Of a stretch of 17,976 nt of DNA, positions 8,978 to 15,489 are shown one piece after another. Made by a program: the position numbers and the translations under genes. This DNA is from Chloroflexaceae bacterium (lineage in GTDB: Bacteria > Chloroflexota > Chloroflexia > Chloroflexales > Chloroflexaceae). The notes beneath the pieces were generated by a model that saw nothing but the letters and a program-made list of their open reading frames with translations, was not told the origin of the DNA and ran no database searches. The stretch covers positions 1-17,976 of the forward strand of contig JAOACN010000596.1 in assembly GCA_026417815.1 (NCBI GenBank). The letters run 5' to 3'. Position 1 is the first letter of the stretch, and every line of letters begins with the position of its first letter.

Positions 8978-10678
8978 ATGGAACTGGAGCGCGAGTTGAT
9001 TGTCATCACGCGAGCCGAGGAGGGCGCCCCTGTCCTTGGCGCCGCACCCGCTGATCTGTCACGGATCGTGTCGGAGGCTGGCGGCGCCATGCACCGGCTC
9101 TTCACTGCGGCCCCCGAAGCGCCCCCTGAGGCGCTCGGCGCCGGGGCGGCGGCGGGCGCCCTGCTTGCCGAGGTTACTTTTTATCGGGTTGATGCGCCGG
9201 ATGAGCGTCTTGAGGATCTGGCTCGGCGGCTGCAGGAACTGCCCACCGTGGAAGCCGCTTACGTAAAGCCGCCTGCCAGCCCCGCTGTGCTGACCGAGGT
9301 GGAGTTGCCGCGGAGCGAGCCTGGCATCAACGATATGGCGCCGCGACCCGAAGAGCCGGCTGCCACGCCGGACTTTACCAGCCGCCAGGGCTATCTCAAT
9401 GCCGCCCCTGAAGGCATTGACGCGCGCTTTTCCTGGACGCGGCCCGGCGGCAGCGGCGCCGGCGTGCGCATCATCGATATCGAAGGCGCCTGGCGCTTCA
9501 CGCACGAGGATCTGGTCCAGAATCAGGGCGGCATGGTCTTCGGCGCCGCTTCGAGCGACCTCGGCTGGCGCAATCACGGCACCGCGGTCATCGGCGAGTT
9601 TGGCGGCGACCGCAATACCTTCGGCATCACCGGGATCTGCCCCGATGCCAATGTACGCGCCATTTCGATCTTCGGCGGCGTTGGCAGCGCCGGGGCGATC
9701 CGCCAGGCCGCCGATCTGCTCAACCCCGGCGACGTGATCCTGATCGAGTTGCACCGCGCCGGCCCGCGCCATAACTTCGCTCCACGCCTTGACCAGGCCG
9801 GCTACGTCGCCATCGAGTGGTGGCCCGATGACTACCAGGCTATTCGCTACGCGGTCAACAAGGGCGTCATCGTCGTCGAAGCCGCGGGGAACGGCCAGGA
9901 GAACCTCGACGACGCGATCTACGACGCCAACCCGCCCGCCCCCTTCGGCCCCTTCCCCTCCTGGTGGCGCAACCCCTACCGCCGCGCTCCCCTCGACTCG
10001 GGCGCGATCGTGGTTGGCGCCGGCGCGCCGCCCCCCGGCACCCACGGGCGGAACCACGGCCCCGACCGCTCGCGCCTGAACTTCTCAAACTACGGCGCCC
10101 TGGTTGACGCTCAGGGCTGGGGCCGCGAGGTGACCACCACCGGCTACGGCGATCTACAGGGCGGCTCGAACGAAGATCTCTGGTACACTGACACCTTCAG
10201 CGGTACATCGAGCGCCTCGCCGATCGTCGTCGGCGCCATTGCCGGGGTGCAGGGAGTGCTCCACGCCGCCGGACGCATTCCGATGAGCCCCGCCCGCGCG
10301 CGGGAGGTGCTGCGCGCCACCGGTTCACCCCAGCAGGACGCTCCGGGCCGCCCCACTGCCCAGCGGATCGGCAACCGGCCCGATGTGCGCCAGATGATTG
10401 ACTATGTGCTGCCAACCCGCACCTGGATCGGCGTACAGTTCACCGGCGTCGTGCCGGCCAATCAGACCGGTCGCTGGTTCACCCATAGCTGGTCGGCCCA
10501 CTGGCACGTGATCTGGACGGTCGTGCCCACCAGCGTCACTCCCGGCGGCCCGCAGATCCGCTGGCGCGTGCAGGTTGAGCGCGCCTCCGACCGCCACATT
10601 ACCTACTGGATCGATATTACCAACCTGACAAACGTGCCGGTCAACATCGAGGCCCGCTACGCCGTGCTTGGCTGGTAA
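8978..10678 (+). CDS. Subtilisin-like serine protease (S8) with Trp/His-rich C-terminal domain, no signal peptide
   Basis: A 566-residue subtilase. Residues about 5-100 are a prodomain-like segment ending VEAAYVKPP; 101-150 a linker; about 160-450 the S8 catalytic domain; 482-566 an extra domain. The catalytic set looks intact: Asp167 (RIIDIEG), His200 (NHGTAV), the oxyanion Asn305 (AAGN) and Ser411 in GTSSASP. The Asp motif is followed by GAWRFTHEDL, unlike classical DTG subtilisins, so this is a divergent branch. The N-terminus (MELERELIVIT) has no signal peptide, so it may act in the cytoplasm or leave the cell by another route. The C-terminal domain carries WFTHSW, WHVIW, PGGPQI, ERAS, HITYW and VNIEARYA and is repeated as the next gene. 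AAGGAGG lies 5 nt before the ATG. Its substrate is unknown. Confidence 0.92.
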   Translation: MELERELIVITRAEEGAPVLGAAPADLSRIVSEAGGAMHRLFTAAPEAPPEALGAGAAAGALLAEVTFYRVDAPDERLEDLARRLQELPTVEAAYVKPPASPAVLTEVELPRSEPGINDMAPRPEEPAATPDFTSRQGYLNAAPEGIDARFSWTRPGGSGAGVRIIDIEGAWRFTHEDLVQNQGGMVFGAASSDLGWRNHGTAVIGEFGGDRNTFGITGICPDANVRAISIFGGVGSAGAIRQAADLLNPGDVILIELHRAGPRHNFAPRLDQAGYVAIEWWPDDYQAIRYAVNKGVIVVEAAGNGQENLDDAIYDANPPAPFGPFPSWWRNPYRRAPLDSGAIVVGAGAPPPGTHGRNHGPDRSRLNFSNYGALVDAQGWGREVTTTGYGDLQGGSNEDLWYTDTFSGTSSASPIVVGAIAGVQGVLHAAGRIPMSPARAREVLRATGSPQQDAPGRPTAQRIGNRPDVRQMIDYVLPTRTWIGVQFTGVVPANQTGRWFTHSWSAHWHVIWTVVPTSVTPGGPQIRWRVQVERASDRHITYWIDITNLTNVPVNIEARYAVLGW

Positions 10679-10698
10679 GCCATCGTTCGCACCTTACC

Positions 10699-10800
10699 TG
10701 GTGCATCCGGCAAGTTCCGCGTCACCCTGAGCGAAGCGAAGGGTCCCGTCCGAGATGCTTCACTGCGCTCAGCACGACAAATGACTTGCCGGATGAACCA
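10699..10800. repeat. MITE-like repeat with 17-bp terminal inverted repeats
   Basis: The ends 10699-10715 and 10784-10800 are inverted repeats matching at 16 of 17 positions (ATCCGGCAAGT / ACTTGCCGGAT core). Inside, CTGAGCGAAGCGAAG pairs with CTTCACTGCGCTCAG with two mismatches, so the whole unit can fold into one long hairpin. CTTA occurs on both sides (10693-10696 and 10801-10804), a possible but weak target duplication. It lies between the subtilase and its duplicated domain and does not touch the latter's ribosome site. Its inner part resembles a CCCTGAGCGAAGCGAAGGG repeat that I know from Chloroflexota and other genomes. Confidence 0.7.
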
Positions 10801-10821
10801 CTTAGCATCAAGGAGGCAAGT

Positions 10822-11076
10822 ATGCGTGTCGGTGTTCAATTCACCGGAAGCGTTCCGGCAAATCAGACCCGGCGCTGGTTCACCCATAGCTGGCCCGCGA
10901 CCTGGCACGTCGTCTGGAACGTTGTCTCTACTTCGCCGCAACCCGGGGGCCCCCAGATCGACTGGGACGTAGAGGTCGAGCGCGCCTCGCCAACACATAT
11001 CACCTACTGGATCATCATCCGCAATGTCAGCGCCAATCCGGTTAATATCGAGGCGCGCTACGCGATTATGAACTGA
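10822..11076 (+). CDS. Free-standing copy of the subtilase C-terminal domain
   Basis: An 84-residue protein almost wholly made of one domain. Hand alignment with residues 482-565 of the upstream subtilase gives about 58 identical positions of 84 without gaps, including VPANQT, RWFTHSW, PGGPQI, VERAS, HITYWI and PVNIEARYA. This points to a recent duplication. A longer frame opens at 10786, but the ATG at 10822 has AAGGAGG 5 nt upstream and starts exactly at the domain, so it is preferred. There is no signal peptide or membrane segment. The pattern of alternating hydrophobic and aromatic residues suggests a beta-sandwich. Fold and function are not recognised. It may bind the same ligand as the protease or serve as its partner or substrate (inference). 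Confidence 0.85.
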   Translation: MRVGVQFTGSVPANQTRRWFTHSWPATWHVVWNVVSTSPQPGGPQIDWDVEVERASPTHITYWIIIRNVSANPVNIEARYAIMN

Positions 11077-11082
11077 TATGAG

Positions 11083-11107
11083 CAGGGGGAAACCCGGTTT
11101 CCCCTTG
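11083..11107. terminator. Hairpin with short T-tract between two module genes
   Basis: GGGGAAACC-C-GGTTTCCCC with three further outer pairs (one wobble) gives a stem of about 12 bp, followed by CTTTTCCC. It lies between the free domain gene and the 81-residue peptide gene and could reduce, rather than fully stop, transcription into the last gene. Confidence 0.5.
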
Positions 11108-11137
11108 CTTTTCCCGGAGGAAGCACAGGAGGCAACA

Positions 11138-11383
11138 ATGCGTATCACCATCGAAATCGACGAACAGGTGGCGCGGGTGCGAACGCTCGAGCACGAAGAG
11201 GCTCGAGCCGGTCTGTCGGAACGTGGCACGATCCAACTCCCGGCCAACGATGGAGGCGGCCCATCCGCCGCGCTGCTGGCGGCGATCGCCGAAGCGGGCG
11301 GTCTTGCCGTCCAGGCCGGCGCGGTGCGTTCCAACGGCCAGGCCGTCGGCGCTACCGATGCCGGCGCCGCGCCATCCTTGTGA
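11138..11383 (+). CDS. Small Ala/Gly-rich protein, last gene of the subtilase module
   Basis: An 81-residue protein that I do not recognise. The N-terminus MRITIEIDEQVARV looks like a short beta-strand region with charged residues. The second half is rich in Ala and Gly (GGGPSAALLAAIAEAGGL, AVQAGAV) and ends in DAGAAPSL. There is no signal peptide or clear membrane span. The start has AGGAGG 5 nt before the ATG, the same spacing as in the two preceding genes; a longer frame from 11078 lacks this. Its small size, leader-like front and low-complexity tail, next to a protease, make it a candidate substrate or secreted peptide precursor, but this is speculation. A strong palindrome begins 8 nt after its stop. 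Confidence 0.7.
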   Translation: MRITIEIDEQVARVRTLEHEEARAGLSERGTIQLPANDGGGPSAALLAAIAEAGGLAVQAGAVRSNGQAVGATDAGAAPSL

Positions 11384-11390
11384 ACTACGG

Positions 11391-11425
11391 AAGGGTCCGG
11401 GAGGGCGCAGCCCTCCCGGACCCTT
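11391..11425. terminator. Perfect 16-bp palindrome between convergent genes
   Basis: AAGGGTCCGGGAGGGC (11391-11406), loop GCA, then its exact complement (11410-11425). It sits between the plus-strand module and the minus-strand membrane protein gene, so it can end transcription from both sides. Its centre is the GGGAGGGC-GCA-GCCCTCCC repeat also found at 6599-6617, here with longer arms. Confidence 0.7.
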
Positions 11426-11476
11426 CTATGGGAAAACCATTGGGGCAACCTGGCCGCCCCATGCCCTGGCCCGCGA

Positions 11477-11848
11477 TCAGGCGCCCGGCCGCTCCTCGCC
11501 GCTCCCCTGGCGCATCCGGCGTTGCTGCAGCACACCGTACTCGATCGCCTGCCAGATGAGGATCGGCGTCCCTGCCCCCACAAAACCCGCGATGACCAGT
11601 CGTTCGTAGTCGCGCCAGGTCAGTTTGGAACTCCCGTGCCGCGCGATCCATTGCACCGGCAGCCCGACCAGCAGCACCCCGCCAATCACTTCCAGTGCCA
11701 CCCACGTGGGTTTGATGGGCAGCGCCCGTTCCAGTACCGCCAGAAAACCAGAATAGCTCGCCCCAAGAATGACTGTGGTCCAGAGGACCTGTTTCCGCAA
11801 ACGCTCGGGATCGTCTGCCTGGTAGACGAGCGGTGAAGCCTGTGCCAT
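11477..11848 (-). CDS. Small predicted membrane protein, three helices
   Basis: A 123-residue protein of unknown function. Three hydrophobic segments are visible: about 21-39 (VLWTTVILGASYSGFLAVL), 49-68 (WVALEVIGGVLLVGLPVQWI) and 83-104 (RLVIAGFVGAGTPILIWQAI). A positively charged loop (ARHGSSKLTWRDYER) lies between the second and third, and the C-terminal tail is basic and polar (QQRRMRQGSGEERPGA). AAAGGA lies about 7 nt before the ATG. It converges with the subtilase module and diverges from the reductase-fusion gene. Nothing in the sequence ties it to either. Confidence 0.75.
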   Translation of the reverse strand: MAQASPLVYQADDPERLRKQVLWTTVILGASYSGFLAVLERALPIKPTWVALEVIGGVLLVGLPVQWIARHGSSKLTWRDYERLVIAGFVGAGTPILIWQAIEYGVLQQRRMRQGSGEERPGA

Positions 11849-12075
11849 ACGATTGTCCTTTCCGCTACGGCTCCGGACGCCTGAGCACCTGTTCAGACCG
11901 TCGGGGAGATCTCAGCAGGTATTCCAAACAGGCTCACAGGCTCCTGTGAAGACAAACGTACACGGTATTCGATTTTGCGCGACGGCTTTCGATTTCTGAG
12001 GCGCAAAGCCGCTCCGCTCACCGGGTAGGGCGCGGCGAAACCCGCTTTCCCGGCCCCATGCCCCCGTTCCAGTTG

Positions 12076-12084
12076 TGCTATACT
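12076..12084 (+). promoter_or_regulatory. Extended -10 promoter element for the reductase-fusion gene
   Basis: TGCTATACT lies about 60 nt upstream of the start codon at 12146. No good -35 is present at 16-18 nt. The same extended -10 form occurs before bchM, the lipoprotein gene and the pucR-type gene. The rest of the 11849-12145 gap shows no gene. Confidence 0.5.
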
Positions 12085-12145
12085 GGCCTCACCGCAGCAT
12101 TGAGCCGTGTGACCGCCGGTAGCATACCCCGAAGAGGAGCGCGCG

Positions 12146-14209
12146 ATGAAGCGCATCGTGAGCATCAGTCTGGGCTCGTCGGCCCGCGATTACCACTTTA
12201 CGACGTCGATCCTCGGGCGCGCGGTCGAGGTCGAGCGCATTGGCGTGAATGGCGAGGCCGCGCGTGCCGCCGAACTGATCCGCGCCTTCGATGGTCGGGT
12301 GGACGCGATCGGGCTCGGCGGTCTCACGCCGGTCTTCCGGGTGGGCGCGGCGCGGTATCCGCACCAGGAGGCCATCCATATCGCCGCCCAGGCCCACCGG
12401 ACGCCGGTAGTGGACGGCGGGGTGATCAAGGCCACCCTGGAACGCTGGGTGGTTGCTCAGGCTGCCCGGCAGGTTCCTGGCATCTTTCGCTACAAAAAGA
12501 TTCTCTTTACCAGCGGCATCGAACGCTTCCAGCTTGCCGCGGCAATGGCCGAGTACGGCGGCGAGTTGCGCTTTGCCGATCCGATTGTGCACATCGGGCT
12601 GCCCTCCCTGCCCGTGCCCCGTTCCCTGGAGCAACTCGAACTCTACGCCGCCACCACCCTGCCCATCACGGCGCTGCTGCCCTACCGTTTGCTGCATCCC
12701 GTCGCCCTGGGCCAGGAGGGATACGACCCCCGCGCCGAGGGCCTCTTCCGCTGGGCCGAGGTGATCGCCGGCGATTTTGCCTTTATCCGCCGCTTCGCCC
12801 CGCAGGATCTCCGTGGCAAGACCATCGTGACTGACGATCCCTCGCCCGCCGAGATCGAGGACCTGCGGCAGCGCGGCGTGGTTACGCTGGTAACGATGAC
12901 CCCGCCGTTCACCGGTCCTGACGGCGCGCCCGCGCCCCGGCCCTTCGTTGCCGCCGATGTGCTCGAGGCCATGGTCACGGCCATCCAGGAAACCGGGGCC
13001 CAGCCCGGCGAGGCCGAGGTGCTGGATTTCATCTCCGCCACCGGCTGGGGCGCGCACGTCCAGGAGCTGAATCCGCGACCGAAGCCGAAGTTTGCCTTCG
13101 TGATCCACCCTCTGCGCACCGCACTGATCGCCAACGACCCCCGCTTCCGCTGGACGCGCTACCTGCCGCCGCGCCTCGTTGAGCGTGCCGCCGCTTACAT
13201 TCCACCCCTCTACCTCTCGCGCATTCGCGGTATTCGCTCGACGGCCACGGGCGAAGAAGTCGAGGGTATTCTGCTCACTCTTGGCACCACGCCGCGGGAA
13301 ATGATGCGCCGCCCGCCGAGTTTCACCTACCGGCGCCTCATCCGCGCCGCGCGGATGGCCGAGAAGATGGGCGCCCGGATCATGGGCCTCGGCGCGTTCA
13401 CCTCGGTGGTCGGCGACGCGGGGATCACCGTCGCCCAGAAGAGTGACATCGGGATCACCTCGGGCAATTCGCTCACCGTGGCGGCCACCCTGGAGGCAGC
13501 CAAACAGGCCGTGCTGTTGATGAAAGGCGGGCGACCCGAAAAGGTGCGCGCCATGGTCATCGGCGCGACCGGTTCGATCGGCTCGGTGTGCGCGCGCCTG
13601 CTGGCGCAGGCCGTGCGCGACGTGGTGCTGATCGCCCCCCGCCCCGAGCGCCTCCTGGCCCTCAAGCAGCAGATCGAACACGAGACCCCCGGCGCCCGTG
13701 TCATCGCCGCGACCCATCCCGATGCCTACCTTAGCGACGCCGATCTGGTCATTACGACCACCAGCTCGCTCACCGGGCGGGTCATCAACATTGACAAGCT
13801 GAAACCAGGCGCCGTAGTGTGCGATGTGGCCCGCCCGCCGGATGTGAAGGAGGAAGACGCCGCCCGCCGCCCCGATGTGCTGGTGGTGGAGAGCGGCGAA
13901 ATCGTACTGCCCGGCGAGCCCGATTTTGGCTTCGATATTGATATGCCCCCCGGCACGGCCTACGCCTGTCTCTCGGAGACCGCGCTGCTGGCGATGGAGG
14001 GGAAGTTCGAGGATTACACCCTTGGGCGCAACATTGAGATAGAGCGGGTCAAAGAGATGTATCGCCTCTGGCACAAGCACGGCCTGCAACTGGCCCGCCT
14101 GCGCTCCTTCGGCGTCTATGTGACCGACGAAATGATCGCCGAGAAGCGCCGTCTCGCCGAAGAACGCCGCCGGCACCTCAGCCTGCCCGCCGAGCATGTC
14201 GAGGGATAG
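12146..14209 (+). CDS. Two-domain dehydrogenase: quinate-5-dehydrogenase-like domain fused to acyl-ACP-reductase-like domain
   Basis: A 687-residue protein. Residues about 1-330 (SISLGSSARDYHF, RVDAIGLGG, VVDGGVIKATLER, VIAGDFAFIRRF, GKTIVTDD, LVTMTPPF) resemble proteins annotated 'quinate 5-dehydrogenase' in Chloroflexota and Thermus relatives. That name is weakly founded. Residues about 340-670 resemble cyanobacterial long-chain acyl-ACP reductase: MGLGAFTSVVGDAG, TSGNSLT, the NAD(P)-binding loop GATGSIGS (473-480), and YACLSETALLAMEGKFEDYTLGRN, where Cys608 sits at the position of the catalytic cysteine of that enzyme. A reduction of an activated acyl group to aldehyde is therefore plausible. 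The substrate is not shown, and an amino-acid or shikimate-type dehydrogenase is possible. GAGGAG lies 6 nt before the ATG. Confidence 0.85.
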   Translation: MKRIVSISLGSSARDYHFTTSILGRAVEVERIGVNGEAARAAELIRAFDGRVDAIGLGGLTPVFRVGAARYPHQEAIHIAAQAHRTPVVDGGVIKATLERWVVAQAARQVPGIFRYKKILFTSGIERFQLAAAMAEYGGELRFADPIVHIGLPSLPVPRSLEQLELYAATTLPITALLPYRLLHPVALGQEGYDPRAEGLFRWAEVIAGDFAFIRRFAPQDLRGKTIVTDDPSPAEIEDLRQRGVVTLVTMTPPFTGPDGAPAPRPFVAADVLEAMVTAIQETGAQPGEAEVLDFISATGWGAHVQELNPRPKPKFAFVIHPLRTALIANDPRFRWTRYLPPRLVERAAAYIPPLYLSRIRGIRSTATGEEVEGILLTLGTTPREMMRRPPSFTYRRLIRAARMAEKMGARIMGLGAFTSVVGDAGITVAQKSDIGITSGNSLTVAATLEAAKQAVLLMKGGRPEKVRAMVIGATGSIGSVCARLLAQAVRDVVLIAPRPERLLALKQQIEHETPGARVIAATHPDAYLSDADLVITTTSSLTGRVINIDKLKPGAVVCDVARPPDVKEEDAARRPDVLVVESGEIVLPGEPDFGFDIDMPPGTAYACLSETALLAMEGKFEDYTLGRNIEIERVKEMYRLWHKHGLQLARLRSFGVYVTDEMIAEKRRLAEERRRHLSLPAEHVEG

Positions 14210-14230
14210 GGGCGAAACATCTTTCGCCCC
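14209..14230. terminator. Hairpin directly at the reductase-fusion stop codon
   Basis: GGGGCGAAA-CATC-TTTCGCCCC, a perfect 9-bp stem whose first base is the last base of the TAG stop. It is followed by two more short GC hairpins up to about 14270. No T-run follows. It may end or stabilise the transcript. Confidence 0.5.
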
Positions 14231-14299
14231 CGACCAGGGGGCATAGAGGTTCGCCCCGACCGGGGGGCGCGTCGGTACGGCATCCTGTGATGGTCGGCG

Positions 14300-14378
14300 C
14301 CCGCCCCGTAGGGCCGAAGCATTGGCGCAGTAGGGCCGAAGCATTGGCTGCGCCAATGCTTCGGCCCTACGGGGCGGG
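14300..14378. repeat. Perfect 30-31 bp inverted repeat with an internal third copy
   Basis: The left arm 14301-14330 (starting CCGCCCCGTAGGGCCGAAGC) is the exact reverse complement of 14348-14377; bases 14300 and 14378 add a further pair. The 17-nt spacer is itself another copy of the arm core (TAGGGCCGAAGCATTGG), so it can compete with the left arm for the right arm in an 18-bp hairpin with loop CTGCG. The core is shared with 6729-6763. The unit lies just before the hydrolase start. Confidence 0.85.
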
Positions 14379-14402
14379 AACGAAGGATCGTTCGCCCCAA
14401 CA

Positions 14403-15197
14403 ATGACAACCCTCGAACATCTCACCACCTATCCCGTCCAGCGGCGCTACCGTTCGCCTCTGCTGCTGGTCCACGGCGCCTGGCACGGGGCCTGGTGCTG
14501 GGAAGCGGCGCAGGGGGACCTGGCGGCCCGTGGCTTCGAGGTGCATGCGATCAGCGTGCGGGGGCACGGCGGCAGCCCGGCGCCGCCGGGGCACTGGCGC
14601 TCGACGATCCTCGATTATGTGCGCGAGGTGCGCGGCGCGATTGCCGCGGTTGGCGAGCGGCCCATCGTAGTTGGGCACAGCGCCGGGGGCTATGTGCTGC
14701 AACTGCTGATCACCGGGGTTGTCGGGCCGCGCCCTCCCCTGGCCGGCGCGGTGCTGCTCTGCAGCTCGCCGGTGAACATCGGCGCCTATTTTCTCAAGCG
14801 CGGGCTGCGCGGCGGGCCCATGGTCAACCTGCCGGCCCTGCTGCGCCGCGAGCCGGCGGCGGTGCGTCAGGCCCTCTTGCGCCCCGACGTACCCGACGCG
14901 GAGCTGGAGCGCCATTGCGGCCGCATGGTGGCCGAACCGCCCCTGGTCACGCTCAGCAGTATGCTGCTCCGCCCCCGCCCCGCCGCCTGCCGCGTGCCAG
15001 TGCTGGTGATCGCCGCCGAATGCGACGCGATCTTCGACGTCGCCATCCAGCGCGAGATGGCGCACGCCTACAACGCCCGGTTCGTGGTCGCGCCGGGGGC
15101 CGCCCACGATCTGATGCTCGACCCGGCCTGGCCCGTCGCCGCCGAAGCAATCGAACGCTTCGCGCGCGAGACCACCGGCGCCCTGCTGGCGATTTGA
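14403..15197 (+). CDS. Alpha/beta hydrolase
   Basis: A 264-residue cytoplasmic alpha/beta-hydrolase-fold enzyme. The oxyanion-region motif LLLVHGAWHGAWCW (20-33), RGHGGS, the nucleophile elbow GHSAGG (Ser93), the acid in AECDAIFD (Asp208) and the histidine in GAAHDLML (His235) give a complete triad. Reaction and substrate cannot be told from sequence; esterase or lipase-like activity is most likely. The ATG has no Shine-Dalgarno site at normal distance. The nearest (AAGGA, 14384-14388) falls in the loop of a hairpin made by 14371-14398, which overlaps the right arm of the large inverted repeat. The gene follows the reductase-fusion gene on the same strand after 193 nt, so a shared transcript or pathway is possible but not shown. 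Confidence 0.88.
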   Translation: MTTLEHLTTYPVQRRYRSPLLLVHGAWHGAWCWEAAQGDLAARGFEVHAISVRGHGGSPAPPGHWRSTILDYVREVRGAIAAVGERPIVVGHSAGGYVLQLLITGVVGPRPPLAGAVLLCSSPVNIGAYFLKRGLRGGPMVNLPALLRREPAAVRQALLRPDVPDAELERHCGRMVAEPPLVTLSSMLLRPRPAACRVPVLVIAAECDAIFDVAIQREMAHAYNARFVVAPGAAHDLMLDPAWPVAAEAIERFARETTGALLAI

Positions 15198-15489
15198 GGA
15201 CGCTGCTCCTCACCCTCCCCCGCCTCGCCGCGCTCGGCGCCCCCTCCCTCTCCACCTGCGGTGGAAAGGGAGGGGGCTGGGCTCTCAGGTGTAGGGTTTT
15301 TCGAGCGAGAAGGGGTTTTCGGCATTCCAATGCGCTTGCGATCCTCACCCCCTGCCCCCCTCTCCACCTACTATGGTGGAGAGGGGGAGTTGGGCGTCCC
15401 AATGCCCCGGATCGCGAATGTGACGCGAGGATGTGCCGGAAAACCCTCCACCTGAGAAAGGGGGCTGGGGGGTGGGTGAGGACCACCTC
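15198..15489. repeat. Convergent intergenic region with GC-rich hairpin repeats
   Basis: A 292-nt gap between two converging genes with no supported gene. Two strong hairpins are present. 15239-15277 has arms of CCCCTCCCTCTCCACC type, loop TGC and one mismatch. 15356-15387 has arms CCCCCTCTCCACC / GGTGGAGAGGGGG and a 6-nt loop. A third, decayed relative (CCTCCACCTGAGAAAGGGGG) follows at about 15447-15466. The shared CTCTCCACC...GGTGG core marks a dispersed family, and the hairpins probably act as two-way terminators. Confidence 0.65.

Noticed and set aside
9059..10057. 332-residue minus-strand frame opposite the subtilase
   Set aside because: It is a shadow of the subtilase coding frame with no family features.
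10657..11583. 308-residue minus-strand frame across the module's 3' part
   Set aside because: It crosses the MITE-like repeat and two antisense genes. Its SEASRTGPFASLRVT stretch is a translation of the repeat.
12089..14428. 779-residue minus-strand open frame opposite the reductase fusion
   Set aside because: It is antisense to a protein with conserved motifs throughout, and its own N-terminus is read through the inverted repeat at 14300-14378.
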